Below are positions 7,606 through 15,720 of a stretch of 25,563 nucleotides of DNA, one piece after another. The DNA is taken from positions 1 through 25,563 of the forward strand of contig CAJTZX010000054.1 in assembly GCA_910584345.1 (NCBI GenBank), read 5' to 3'. Under the pieces are notes generated by a model, which ran no database searches, was not told the DNA's origin, and was given only the letters and a program-made list of their open reading frames with translations. This DNA is from an uncultured Eubacterium sp. (GTDB taxonomy: Bacteria > Bacillota > Clostridia > Lachnospirales > Lachnospiraceae). The translations under genes were made by a program, and so were the position numbers. Within the stretch, counting starts at the first letter, position 1, and each line of letters opens with the position of its first letter.

Positions 7606-10074
7606 CTAAACAGAATTGCTTTGGATTCTATCGATCAAGGATTCTTTTCTTACACTCTTTGCGATACCTGCTGCCAGAAGAACCTGAATCGTTATCAGCG
7701 AAGCAGATACAATAGCTGCAGCCAGTGCCGGATAGTGATAATTGGTAATGTTAAACATGCCGTTTGCTTTTGCGTAGAGGAAAACCGGATATCCTGCAAT
7801 GCTTCCGAAGCCTACCGACAGCAGCAGGGTACATGCTGTATAAAATAAACCTTCTAACTGCAGCATTTTCATAAGCTGAGAATCAGACATACCGACAGCC
7901 TGCAGGATGCCGATCTCTTTTTTTCGGACATGCACATTGTTTATCATGGTATTCATCAGATTCAGGACGCTGATAACAGCTAAGATTCCAAGAAACGCAT
8001 AACTGGCCCCTCTAATTGCGCGAATTGCTGATTTCAGGGTGTCGTACTCCTGTTTCCAGGTTCGAAGCTCGATTCTTCCGGATTGTTCTGTGATAGTCTG
8101 CAGAGACTTTTCCAAATTTTTATCATATTTTTGATCTGCTATAATATGAAAAAACGCGTCACAACTGTTTTTGCACAGCCGATCGGCAGCTTCTTTTGCC
8201 ATAATCAGATAGGCGCCATTCGTCAGGCCGTATTCATAGCTTCCGATTGCTGCAATTTCAAATTCTTTCTGATAGGTATCATCTCCATCATAGACCGTCA
8301 GTAATAAGCGGTTGCCGACGGTAAGGTCCGGGTACCAGTGCAGCAGCACTTTGTCAATGATTACCTTATCTCCGGCTTTCAAATCCTCATAGGTGATGCC
8401 GCCTTGTTTGATTCCTTTTTCCAGTATGCTGGCATATTCCTGCGGAACACCGTTGATATCGTTACGATCATCTTCTTCAAAAGGGCCTCCGCTTACGCGT
8501 ACATTTGAAAAGACATCAATCCGTGTTACACCTTCCAGACTTTCTAATTGCTTTTTTAACGTTTCAGAGAGTGGATGGTTTTTTTGTATTTCTGACCATT
8601 TCAGCTCTGGGTGCTCTTTATTATTTTCTTCGGTAATGGGGGAAAGCTCATAGGAACCAATAATGGAATTGTTGGCGCCTTCCGAAGGATCAGCACAGGA
8701 TAAAATGGTTGCAACTATCATGAAAAAAATCCCGGTAGCAGACATGGATAAAATGGTGAGCAGGCTTTTTCGTTTGTTTTCCGTGAGATAGCGGCAGGTT
8801 AGCCGGCTAACGGTAAGGGATAGATAGCCTTTTTTGCTGCTCCGTGTTTTTTTGGATGTTCCTTGTGTGCGCAGCGCTTCGATTTCGGAGATTTTTGCTG
8901 CTACATGCATAGGCCGCATGAGTGAAATATATACTGTGCATAAAGAAACAGACGCGGCTAGTATATAAATCCACCAATAGAGCGGAGCTTTTATTCCATG
9001 ATCTAAAAAGTTACGGACGGTTTCAATAAAAACAATATCGTCGGAAGAAAACTGGTATAAGAAGTTCATAGCAAGATTGACCATCAAAGTACCGAGGATC
9101 AGGCCAAGCGGGATTGCTAGGGCAGCAATGCATAACCCCTCTCTTAAGATCATCTGTTTGATCTGGCGGCTGGTCGCTCCGAGTGTCTTTAATCTTCCGA
9201 ATTCCTGAATTTTCTGGTTCATGGACACATAATAAATGCTATAGATCGTAATTACGCCTGCGATTACAATAATTGCCATAATCAGGATAATGGCCGACTG
9301 AAATGCGGGATCTACATAATTTGCCATAAGGTAGTCATTATTGATCGCTATATCGGTTTCCTTAATCTGAAATTGTCCGGCGATCGTTTTGATTTTTTCC
9401 TCAATTTGTTCTTTCGTAGGGTTTTGTGCATCATTTATCTGAAACAGGAAGCGGTAGGTGATTTGTTGTGCGGATAACTCTTTTTTCAAAAAAGCCTCTG
9501 AAATCAGGGCAGTATATGTCTTTTGTTTTTTTGAGGAGATACTGTCTTTCAAAAAACCGCAAATCCGAAATTTTTTTGTTTCTGTAAAATCCAGTGTTCC
9601 GTTGCGTAAAATCTGATAAGGAACGTCAATCGAATCTCCGAGTTCTCCGCTTTGTCCGAGAGCTTCCAGTATTCCATCAGAGACGGCGATCTCGTTTTCT
9701 GCTTTGGGCAGCGTTCCTTTTTCGAGTGCGGTATGATATAATTTCAGACCTTCAGAATCAATATACAGCATGGAAACGGTGGCATCATTCAGCGTCATCC
9801 TGCCGACATCGCTGCGAAGCCCGTAGTGTGAAATATCATGATGCGCAATCAACTGTTGGATCGTCGCTTCATTTACATCACGATAAAGGGCATGCCACGA
9901 CGGATAGAGCTGATTGACCGCAGCAAATTGAAGGTCTATCATTCCCTTTCCTACGGTCGGGACAGTAAACAACAGCATCGTTGTCAGAAGGATTGCCAGA
10001 CCAATGAAAAAATTGCGGCTCTTGTAGTATTTCATATTATAAAACGCCACTTTTGTTACGGTATTTATTTTCAT
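7606..10074 (-). CDS. FtsX-type ABC transporter permease
   Basis: An 822-residue membrane protein with two FtsX/MacB-type halves. There is an N-terminal helix (about 20-40) and a large extracytoplasmic domain (about 45-250). Three helices follow (about 257-280, 310-335 and 363-386). The second half has a lone helix (about 432-455), a second extracytoplasmic domain (about 456-670) and three more helices (about 685-708, 737-760 and 776-798). The motif NQKIQEFGRLKTLGATSRQI after a helix, repeated as RKKEIGILQAVGMSDSQL, is the usual coupling element. Its ATG overlaps the ATPase stop by 4 bases, so the two form one transporter. With a two-component system upstream, efflux or removal of a membrane-active peptide is the likeliest job. 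Confidence 0.9.
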   Translation of the reverse strand: MKINTVTKVAFYNMKYYKSRNFFIGLAILLTTMLLFTVPTVGKGMIDLQFAAVNQLYPSWHALYRDVNEATIQQLIAHHDISHYGLRSDVGRMTLNDATVSMLYIDSEGLKLYHTALEKGTLPKAENEIAVSDGILEALGQSGELGDSIDVPYQILRNGTLDFTETKKFRICGFLKDSISSKKQKTYTALISEAFLKKELSAQQITYRFLFQINDAQNPTKEQIEEKIKTIAGQFQIKETDIAINNDYLMANYVDPAFQSAIILIMAIIVIAGVITIYSIYYVSMNQKIQEFGRLKTLGATSRQIKQMILREGLCIAALAIPLGLILGTLMVNLAMNFLYQFSSDDIVFIETVRNFLDHGIKAPLYWWIYILAASVSLCTVYISLMRPMHVAAKISEIEALRTQGTSKKTRSSKKGYLSLTVSRLTCRYLTENKRKSLLTILSMSATGIFFMIVATILSCADPSEGANNSIIGSYELSPITEENNKEHPELKWSEIQKNHPLSETLKKQLESLEGVTRIDVFSNVRVSGGPFEEDDRNDINGVPQEYASILEKGIKQGGITYEDLKAGDKVIIDKVLLHWYPDLTVGNRLLLTVYDGDDTYQKEFEIAAIGSYEYGLTNGAYLIMAKEAADRLCKNSCDAFFHIIADQKYDKNLEKSLQTITEQSGRIELRTWKQEYDTLKSAIRAIRGASYAFLGILAVISVLNLMNTMINNVHVRKKEIGILQAVGMSDSQLMKMLQLEGLFYTACTLLLSVGFGSIAGYPVFLYAKANGMFNITNYHYPALAAAIVSASLITIQVLLAAGIAKSVRKESLIDRIQSNSV

Positions 10075-10757
10075 CTGTTGTTCACCACCTTGCCATCTGC
10101 AATTTCGACAATAGATTCTGCCATCTGGGCAATGGTTTCATCATGTGTAATCATGACGAGAGTTTGCCCGAAATCTGTTACACAGCTTTTGAGCAGCTTC
10201 ATAACTTCCAGCTCTGTACGGGAATCCAGATTTCCTGTCGGCTCATCTGCCAGAATGACAGCGGGTCTGGTTATCAGCGCTCTTGCAATGGCTACCCGTT
10301 GTCTTTGCCCGCCGGATAAGGTGTTTGGCATAGCGTTCCTTTTATCTTTTAATCCGATCTTTTCCAGAACAGTTTCTACATCCTGCACGTTGGTCTTGCG
10401 GTTATCAAGGCCGATGGGGAGTACAATGTTTTCCCATACATTGAGTGATGGCACCAAATTGTAATCCTGAAAAATAAAGCCGATCTTTTTTCTGCGAAAT
10501 TGTGCCAGCCTGTCATTTTTCAAGGAAAATAGATCGGTTCCTTCTAACCATACTTTTCCTTCATCTGGGCGCTCCAGGCCGCCGATCAAATGCAGCAGAG
10601 TTGATTTTCCAGAGCCGGAACGTCCGACAATGGCTGTAAATTTTCCTCTTTCTAACTGCAGATTTGAGTGGTCAACTGCTCGAACCAGGTTTTCGCCTGT
10701 CCCATAATATTTGCACAGGTTTTCCAGTACTAAAATGTGATTCCTGTCTGTTTTCAT
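10071..10757 (-). CDS. ABC transporter ATPase (MacB/LolD type)
   Basis: 228 residues with a complete ATPase set: Walker A GRSGSGKS (45-52), Q97 in FIFQDYNLVPSL, signature LSGGQ (147-151), Walker B ILADEPTG (168-175) and switch H205. The LDSRTE sequence after Walker B and the short length are typical of ATPases paired with FtsX-type permeases. It overlaps the permease by ATGA. It lies 75 bp downstream of the histidine kinase stop, a gap holding a possible terminator and a promoter with direct repeats, so transporter genes may be induced separately from the sensor genes. Confidence 0.93.
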   Translation of the reverse strand: MKTDRNHILVLENLCKYYGTGENLVRAVDHSNLQLERGKFTAIVGRSGSGKSTLLHLIGGLERPDEGKVWLEGTDLFSLKNDRLAQFRRKKIGFIFQDYNLVPSLNVWENIVLPIGLDNRKTNVQDVETVLEKIGLKDKRNAMPNTLSGGQRQRVAIARALITRPAVILADEPTGNLDSRTELEVMKLLKSCVTDFGQTLVMITHDETIAQMAESIVEIADGKVVNNR

Positions 10758-10804
10758 GTGTTCGTCCTGCCTTTCTTTTCGTTATTTACATATGATTCTT
10801 AACC

Positions 10805-10837
10805 ACTATAACATGCAGGCATTACAAAAACCTTACA
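10805..10837 (-). promoter_or_regulatory. Probable promoter and response-regulator site for the ABC genes
   Basis: On the minus strand TGTAA occurs twice, 11 bases apart (10833-10837 and 10822-10826), the one-helical-turn spacing typical of OmpR-family regulator sites. A -10-like TATAGT follows at 10805-10810, and there is no good -35, as expected for an activated promoter. The neighbouring response regulator is the likely activator; this is inferred. Confidence 0.45.
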
Positions 10838-10859
10838 GTTCAATAACAGTTTTGTAAGG
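10826..10859 (-). terminator. Possible terminator overlapping the kinase stop codon
   Basis: On the minus strand CCTTACA (10859-10853) pairs with TGTAAGG (10837-10831), followed by TTTTT. The stem includes the last kinase codons and its stop. The loop is large (15 nt), so termination may be partial. Confidence 0.45.
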
Positions 10860-12125
10860 AATCTTTTGTAACCGTTCAGGTTCAAGCGGCAGCGTAATTT
10901 TAAAGACGGTGCCGTTTTTGTCTATTTTCCGTCTTGCAGAGATCGTGCCGCCCTGTCGTTCCAAAATCATTCTGGCAAGATACAGTCCTACACCTGCGCC
11001 TTCTTTTGTCTTTTGTTTTGCCTGTGCGCCCCGATAAAAGCGCTGGTATATCTTTTGCAGTTCTTCAGGTCTGATGCCCATTCCTTCGTCTTCGATTTCC
11101 AGCAGGATATTAGCTACTAAAGGAATCACACGAACTGTGACAACGGTATGCTCTGAGGAATATTTCACACAATTATCCAAAACATTCGCAATAGCCTCTT
11201 CTGTCCATTTTATATCGTGACGAAGGATAATGTCATTCTCCATATGGATACAGATGTCGATGTTTTTATCTTTGGCCTTCATATATATTTGACTGACTGC
11301 GGCAGTAAGTGTACGCCGAAAGCCGGTTAAAACAGGAGTTAATTGGATCATGTGTGTTTCAAGGCGGGAAAGCTTTACCAGTTCATGTAAAAGCAGCTCT
11401 AATTTTTCAATTTCTTTTTCTCCCCGTGTGAAAAATTCCTTTTTTTCGACTTCATTAAGCCAATTTCCTGCTGCCAGTTCATAACTCATTTTCAGAGATG
11501 CAAGGGGGGTCTTTAGCTGGTGAGAAATATCTGTGATGAATGTTTTTGTATTGTTTTCTTCTGTTTTTAGCTGTTGCCTTAATGCGGAAAAATATACACC
11601 AAGCTCCCGCAGGGATTCACCGATTTTTAACCATTCTTCGGAAGCATTTGTATAATCTGGTATATATTCATAGTTCCCATTCCGATACTGTTCTAGACAT
11701 TCATACAATTCCTGCTGTCTTTTCAAAGATTCGCTGCCTTGCCTGCTTTTGTAAAAACGCATGTAAGCCAGTGCGGATGTATAAAACAATCCTGCAAAGA
11801 GTCCGGTTCCCCAAAAGAGCCACAGAATAGGATCTGATGCCAGACGATGGAGTTCGTATCCATATTTATCTTCCATGATATGGATACTTTCCTGCATGTT
11901 ATGAGCTGCCGGTTCGTCCGGTATCAGGCATTTTTGCGTAGATTTCCATATGGTAATCACCTTTGCAGCAAGCGTTGGGTCGTTTGCAGTCAGGGCGAGT
12001 ATCCGACGGCGATTTAAATAATTTTCATAACCTGCCAGTACGAGCATAAAAGAAGAGAAGAGAATGCAAAATATCAGATAGTTGACGATAAATTTTCTTA
12101 TTTTTTTATTACTTTTCCTGTCCAT
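10833..12125 (-). CDS. Sensor histidine kinase
   Basis: 430 residues. Helix 1 (about 13-32), an extracytoplasmic loop of about 65 residues and helix 2 (about 101-122) precede a linker and the catalytic core. The phospho-accepting histidine is H202 in SHQLKTPLASL. The N box is NVLDNCVKYS (314-323), then G1 DEGMGI (346-351), F box YQRFYRG (360-366) and G2 GAGVGLYLA (376-384). The loop is too small for a classic ligand domain, which fits kinases that sense envelope stress or take input from their partner ABC transporter. Its start overlaps the response regulator by 28 bp, so the two are translationally coupled. Confidence 0.93.
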   Translation of the reverse strand: MDRKSNKKIRKFIVNYLIFCILFSSFMLVLAGYENYLNRRRILALTANDPTLAAKVITIWKSTQKCLIPDEPAAHNMQESIHIMEDKYGYELHRLASDPILWLFWGTGLFAGLFYTSALAYMRFYKSRQGSESLKRQQELYECLEQYRNGNYEYIPDYTNASEEWLKIGESLRELGVYFSALRQQLKTEENNTKTFITDISHQLKTPLASLKMSYELAAGNWLNEVEKKEFFTRGEKEIEKLELLLHELVKLSRLETHMIQLTPVLTGFRRTLTAAVSQIYMKAKDKNIDICIHMENDIILRHDIKWTEEAIANVLDNCVKYSSEHTVVTVRVIPLVANILLEIEDEGMGIRPEELQKIYQRFYRGAQAKQKTKEGAGVGLYLARMILERQGGTISARRKIDKNGTVFKITLPLEPERLQKIPYKTVIEL

Positions 12126-12784
12126 ATATAGCCGAGTCCTCTCACGTTGGATATTTCATTCGTTCCGAGCTTGTTTTTTAGTCTGCTGATATTAACGGTT
12201 ACTGTATTATGATCCACAAACTGTCCGTCTATATCCCAGACATGTTCTAAAATACTTTCTTTTGATACAATCTGTCCCGCATTTTCCCACAGGTATGCAA
12301 GAAGCTGCAGCTCTTTTTTGCTCAGGACAAGTTCCTGCCCGTGTTTGCTTACCCGCATATTTTTGCAGTCGACGGTGATGTCTCCACAGATCATTGTATT
12401 TTGCAGTTCTTTTGCACCGTCGATTCTGCGGGCAAGTGCATGTACTTTGGATACGAGTACCATCAGGGAAAACGGCTTGGTAATGTAATCGTCCGCTCCG
12501 GCAGCGTAGCCGTTCACAATATCTGTTTCTGTGTCTAGAGCTGTGAGATAAATCAAATAAATACTGCTTGCTTCACGCACACGTTTTCCAAAATCCAGCC
12601 CGTTTCCATCGGGTAATGTAATATCACAAATGACAAGGGAAATATTTTCAGCTTCTAATGCCAGATATTTTTTGGCTTCGGATAAGGTAAAAGCGGAAAG
12701 GACGTTATAGCCTGCCTTTTGCAGAGTAATTGTAATGCCTCTGTTTAAATTTTCATCGTCTTCCAGTAGTAAAATTGTGTGCAT
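12098..12784 (-). CDS. OmpR-family response regulator
   Basis: 228 residues. The receiver domain (1-120) has the acidic pair D9/D10, phospho-acceptor D54 in VICDITLPDG, T81 and K103 in YITKPF. The winged-helix output domain (about 130-228) ends in the usual RLKNKLGTNEI...VRGLGYIW. A GAGGAGGAT site (12791-12799 on the plus strand) lies 7 nt before the ATG. It is the first gene of the four-gene minus-strand unit and probably activates the ABC genes, and perhaps itself, through TGTAA direct repeats. Confidence 0.95.
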   Translation of the reverse strand: MHTILLLEDDENLNRGITITLQKAGYNVLSAFTLSEAKKYLALEAENISLVICDITLPDGNGLDFGKRVREASSIYLIYLTALDTETDIVNGYAAGADDYITKPFSLMVLVSKVHALARRIDGAKELQNTMICGDITVDCKNMRVSKHGQELVLSKKELQLLAYLWENAGQIVSKESILEHVWDIDGQFVDHNTVTVNISRLKNKLGTNEISNVRGLGYIWTGKVIKK

Positions 12785-12861
12785 GGTAGGATCCTCCTCG
12801 CAGAAATTTTGTTGTATTTTTATGTCATTTATGTTTGGAGAAACATGAAATGATAGGATGA

Positions 12862-12895
12862 ATTATAGCATAGATTGGTTATGCAGAGCTGTCAA
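12862..12895 (-). promoter_or_regulatory. Promoter of the response regulator operon
   Basis: On the minus strand a perfect TTGACA (12895-12890) is followed after 17 bases by TATGCT (12872-12867). An overlapping TATAAT (12867-12862) with an upstream TG could act as an extended -10. The leader is about 80 nt. This unit diverges from the membrane-protein/protease unit to its right. Confidence 0.75.
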
Positions 12896-12921
12896 GCATT
12901 TTTTTGAAGGACTGTCTGAGT

Positions 12922-12985
12922 AATGTCGAATGAAATCAAATCCTGTATTTGCAAAAGTTAAAGAAAATTGTGAAAAATGTCGAAT
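12922..12985 (+). repeat. Two direct AATGTCGAAT copies, possible operator half-sites
   Basis: The 10-mer AATGTCGAAT occurs at 12922-12931 and 12976-12985, 54 bases apart. The second lies in the spacer of a predicted promoter. TGTCGAA half-sites of this kind are common for XRE repressors, the usual targets of ImmA-type proteases such as the one encoded downstream. Confidence 0.45.
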
Positions 12986-12996
12986 AACTTTTATAT
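12968..12996 (+). promoter_or_regulatory. Possible promoter of the membrane protein/protease pair
   Basis: TTGTGA (12968-12973) and TTATAT (12991-12996) are spaced by 17 bases. If it is used, transcription starts near 13003, which would rule out ATG 12977 as start of the first gene and favour ATG 13043. Confidence 0.45.
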
Positions 12997-13264
12997 AGGT
13001 ATATATGATAGTGCAAACCGATGGAATTCACATGTCAGATCGATGTATAATACAAAAATATTTTTAATCATGTTCTCAAATTTTGTTATTATCGTATATT
13101 GTTTATTTGTGATTATGTACATACTTGTATGTGAAAAAACATTACGGTTCGATTGGGTGTTTTTAACATATTTTTTAGCGATTATAGTGTCGCTGCATGA
13201 TATTATAGGCTGTTTTACGTGTGACATGGCTTTGCGAGGATGTATAAAAAAGGGGGTTGATTAA
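12977..13264 (+). CDS. Small membrane protein of unknown function
   Basis: Up to 95 residues (73 if ATG 13043 is used) with two clear hydrophobic helices, IFLIMFSNFVIIVYCLFVIM (about 28-47) and WVFLTYFLAIIVSLHDIIG (about 60-78), and a basic, cysteine-containing tail. Neither candidate start has a good ribosome binding site, so the start is uncertain. The stop lies 1 nt before the ATG of the ImmA/IrrE-type protease, pointing to co-translation. I recognise no family. The pairing suggests it senses a signal at, or holds, the membrane-anchored protease. Confidence 0.55.
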   Translation: MSNNFYIGIYDSANRWNSHVRSMYNTKIFLIMFSNFVIIVYCLFVIMYILVCEKTLRFDWVFLTYFLAIIVSLHDIIGCFTCDMALRGCIKKGVD

Positions 13265-13265
13265 A

Positions 13266-13904
13266 ATGAGTGTTCAATTATATTTGGTAATATTTGTTTT
13301 GATTACATTTTTGACTTTAATTTTTTCATCAGTTACGACTTATAGTGTGATGAAGAAAGATTTTCAGAATAAAATTAAATTGGATGTGACATTGGAACAG
13401 ATGATAGAATCAGAAAACAGAATAAGCAAGTTCTGTATTGATAATAATATTAAGGCAGGAGAACCGCTTTCTAAAATTGCAAAAATATTGAACGTTGAGC
13501 AAGGAGGAATGGATCGAAGTATTAGTGGCCAGGCTTGCTTGAAAGAGGTCGGTGTTTCGCAAAAAAAAGTTGTTGTATTTAAAAATAAATTATCTGAAAA
13601 AGAAAAAAATTTTGTATTTGCACATGAAATCGCACATTTACTAAATGGAGACAGTATTCCGGTTACGCGTCCAAATGGACGTAATAAATCAGAGCGTGAA
13701 CAGATTGCGGATTACACAGCAGCAGCATTATTGATGCCGATGGATGCAGTATATCATTTTTTAATACAAAATAATTATATAAATTCTACCGTAAAGGAAA
13801 AGAAAAAGATGCTCTATATGCTTTGTAATCAGTATCATGTAACGGAGATGATTGTTTTACGGCGGATAAAGGAAGTTTGCGCAGTAAAACAATTGGTACA
13901 ATGA
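13266..13904 (+). CDS. Membrane-anchored ImmA/IrrE-type zinc metallopeptidase
   Basis: 212 residues from ATG 13266; GGGGG at 13252-13256 gives 9 nt spacing, so the in-frame TTG at 13257 is rejected. A hydrophobic N-terminal helix (about 4-28) anchors it. The catalytic domain has FAHEIAHLLNGD with zinc ligands H120 and H124 and catalytic E121, and the downstream EREQIADYTAAALLMP (143-158), whose E145 is the likely third ligand. This is the ImmA/IrrE signature (COG2856). Family members are usually soluble and cut or inactivate an XRE repressor; a transmembrane anchor is unusual. No XRE gene is adjacent, so the target is elsewhere, perhaps bound at the AATGTCGAAT repeats. Confidence 0.88.
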   Translation: MSVQLYLVIFVLITFLTLIFSSVTTYSVMKKDFQNKIKLDVTLEQMIESENRISKFCIDNNIKAGEPLSKIAKILNVEQGGMDRSISGQACLKEVGVSQKKVVVFKNKLSEKEKNFVFAHEIAHLLNGDSIPVTRPNGRNKSEREQIADYTAAALLMPMDAVYHFLIQNNYINSTVKEKKKMLYMLCNQYHVTEMIVLRRIKEVCAVKQLVQ

Positions 13905-13937
13905 ATTAGTTATTTATGTTTACCGAATAAAATATAT

Positions 13938-13976
13938 GGCATATTGGATGTAAAAATCTGATATGCCTGTTTTTTA
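13938..13976 (+). terminator. Terminator after the ImmA/IrrE-type gene
   Basis: GGCATAT (13938-13944) pairs with ATATGCC (13961-13967), followed by TGTTTTTT. It separates the protease unit from the signal peptidase promoter. Confidence 0.75.
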
Positions 13977-14055
13977 CGGTTGTTTTAAACAACAAAATTT
14001 AATAATATGCGCTTATTGTATCATAAAGGAAAATAGGCGAATTTGATTTGATGGA

Positions 14056-14084
14056 TTGCAAAAGCGGCTACATATGTTTATAAT
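14056..14084 (+). promoter_or_regulatory. Promoter of the signal peptidase pair
   Basis: TTGCAA (14056-14061) and a perfect TATAAT (14079-14084) are separated by 17 bases, with a leader of about 80 nt to the first signal peptidase gene. Confidence 0.8.
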
Positions 14085-14171
14085 AGAAAGACAGTCTGAG
14101 TGTATAAAGTTTTCATTAAGTAATATCTTTGTCTGAAAACAAAAATTAAAATAAGGAAATCGAGGGTTGGA

Positions 14172-14828
14172 ATGAAAGATAAGGAATATTTAAATGCAGA
14201 AGAAAATGTACAGGAAGAAGAGAGAGGGGAGGAAGAAACAAAGAAGCGGTCGTTTCTTCGGGAATTATTCAGTTTTGTTGAAATTTTTGTTGTGGCGTTT
14301 CTGCTGGCACAGTTTATGACAAGATTTGTGGTGATTAATGCGGAGGTGCCGTCAGAGTCAATGGAAAATATGATTGAACCGGGAGATCGGCTGTTTGGAT
14401 TCAGACTTGCATATGCATTTGACGATCCAAAACGATATGATGTAGTGATTTTTCGCTACCCGGTGGATGAGACGCAAAATTATATTAAGCGTGTAATTGG
14501 GCTGCCGGGAGAAAAAGTAGAGATTCGGGAGGGCAAGATCTATATTGATGATTCGGATGTGCCATTAGAGGAGCCGTATTTGCCGGAAGAATGGGTGGAT
14601 GATAACGATGGATATGTATTTCATGTGCCAACAGACTGCTATCTGATGTTGGGAGATAACAGGAATATTTCTTTGGATGCAAGATTTTGGGCAGGCAAAG
14701 CGCTGGAGACAGGTGTTGCGGCAAATCAGGAGGATGCGGATTCGTATACGTATGTGACATCAGAACAGATTCTTGGAAAAGCAGTTATTAAATATTTTCC
14801 GAATATTGAGTCCTTGTTGTCTTATTAG
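14172..14828 (+). CDS. lepB: Type I signal peptidase, first copy
   Basis: 218 residues. An acidic cytoplasmic N-terminus (about 1-31) leads into one membrane helix (about 32-55). The extracytoplasmic catalytic domain has serine S63 in PSESM and general base K106 in YIKRVIGLPGE. LMLGDNRNIS and DARFW are the conserved later boxes. It removes Sec and Tat signal peptides. GAGGG at 14162-14166 sits 5 nt before the ATG. It is followed 121 bp on by a paralogue of the same length, with S63 and K106 at the same positions, so the two arose by tandem duplication. Confidence 0.96.
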   Translation: MKDKEYLNAEENVQEEERGEEETKKRSFLRELFSFVEIFVVAFLLAQFMTRFVVINAEVPSESMENMIEPGDRLFGFRLAYAFDDPKRYDVVIFRYPVDETQNYIKRVIGLPGEKVEIREGKIYIDDSDVPLEEPYLPEEWVDDNDGYVFHVPTDCYLMLGDNRNISLDARFWAGKALETGVAANQEDADSYTYVTSEQILGKAVIKYFPNIESLLSY

Positions 14829-14949
14829 GTGAGAGACAGCCGGCAAAACCATTGTGCCAGGTGCAGAGTCGTTCGGGAATCCGTTAAGTAATTGACATTG
14901 GCGGTGTTCTGAAACTTGATAGAAATTTATACGGATGGAGGGATCAGTT

Positions 14950-15606
14950 TTGATAGAAAGTAATAAGCAGGAAGAGGAAGAACAATTAGAAGAGCAATTA
15001 CAGCAGGAGATGCAGGAGCAGAAAAATCCATGGTGGCGGGAACTGTTAAGTTATGTACGGCTTATTGTATGGTCAACGATCATTGCGGTTATTATCAATC
15101 GTTATGTTGTGATTAATGCAGAAATACCGTCAGAATCTATGGAAAACCTTCTGACAGTTGACGACAGGATTTTTGGATATCGTCTGTCGTATGTATTGCA
15201 GCAGCCAAAACGCTATGATGTCGTTATGTTTAAATATCCGGTTCATGAAGATACAATTTATATCAAGCGTGTAATTGGATTACCGGGAGAAACGGTTGAA
15301 ATTAAAAAAGGAAAGATTTACATTGATGGCTCAACAACTCCAATAGAAGAAAATTATTTGCCGGAAAAATGGGTGGACGGTAATGATGGATATGTATTTC
15401 ATGTGCCCGAAGGATGTTTTTTGATGCTGGGAGATAACCGGAATATTTCAGAGGATGCAAGATACTGGGCGCAGCGAGCCATAGATGCCGGAGTGGCGAA
15501 GAACAGGAAAGAAGCAAGCGCTTATACGTATGTTCGTGGCGACAAGATTATCGGACGGGCTATTTTTAAATATTATCCGAAATTTGATTTGTTTTTAAAT
15601 ATATAA
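14950..15606 (+). CDS. lepB: Type I signal peptidase, second copy (TTG start)
   Basis: An ATG at 14935 is in frame but overlaps the GGAGGG (14937-14942) that fits as ribosome binding site for TTG 14950, 7 nt downstream. Starting at TTG gives 218 residues, exactly the length of the first copy, with catalytic S63 and K106 at identical positions and no gap to the C-terminus. The TTG start is therefore preferred. One membrane helix lies at about 34-54, with the same PSESM, YIKRVIGLPGE and LMLGDNRNIS boxes. The acidic, glutamine-rich N-terminus and parts of the C-terminal half differ most, suggesting different partners or substrates. A terminator follows at 15645. Confidence 0.95.
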   Translation: MIESNKQEEEEQLEEQLQQEMQEQKNPWWRELLSYVRLIVWSTIIAVIINRYVVINAEIPSESMENLLTVDDRIFGYRLSYVLQQPKRYDVVMFKYPVHEDTIYIKRVIGLPGETVEIKKGKIYIDGSTTPIEENYLPEKWVDGNDGYVFHVPEGCFLMLGDNRNISEDARYWAQRAIDAGVAKNRKEASAYTYVRGDKIIGRAIFKYYPKFDLFLNI

Positions 15607-15644
15607 ACAATGGTCTGTCTCGTAAATGGTATGTTTTGTAAACG

Positions 15645-15675
15645 GTCTGCTTTGTAATAAAAGCAGACGTTTTTA
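15645..15675 (+). terminator. Terminator after the signal peptidase pair
   Basis: GTCTGCTTT (15645-15653) pairs with AAAGCAGAC (15660-15668), followed by GTTTTTAT. Confidence 0.85.
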
Positions 15676-15720
15676 TGTCTGATAAATGATTGTGGCGAAA
15701 AAATCAGGAGTGGCAAAGTC

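Noticed and set aside
9838..10464. 208-codon plus-strand frame opposite the ABC ATPase and permease
   Set aside because: It runs antisense to two well-supported genes and has no family features.
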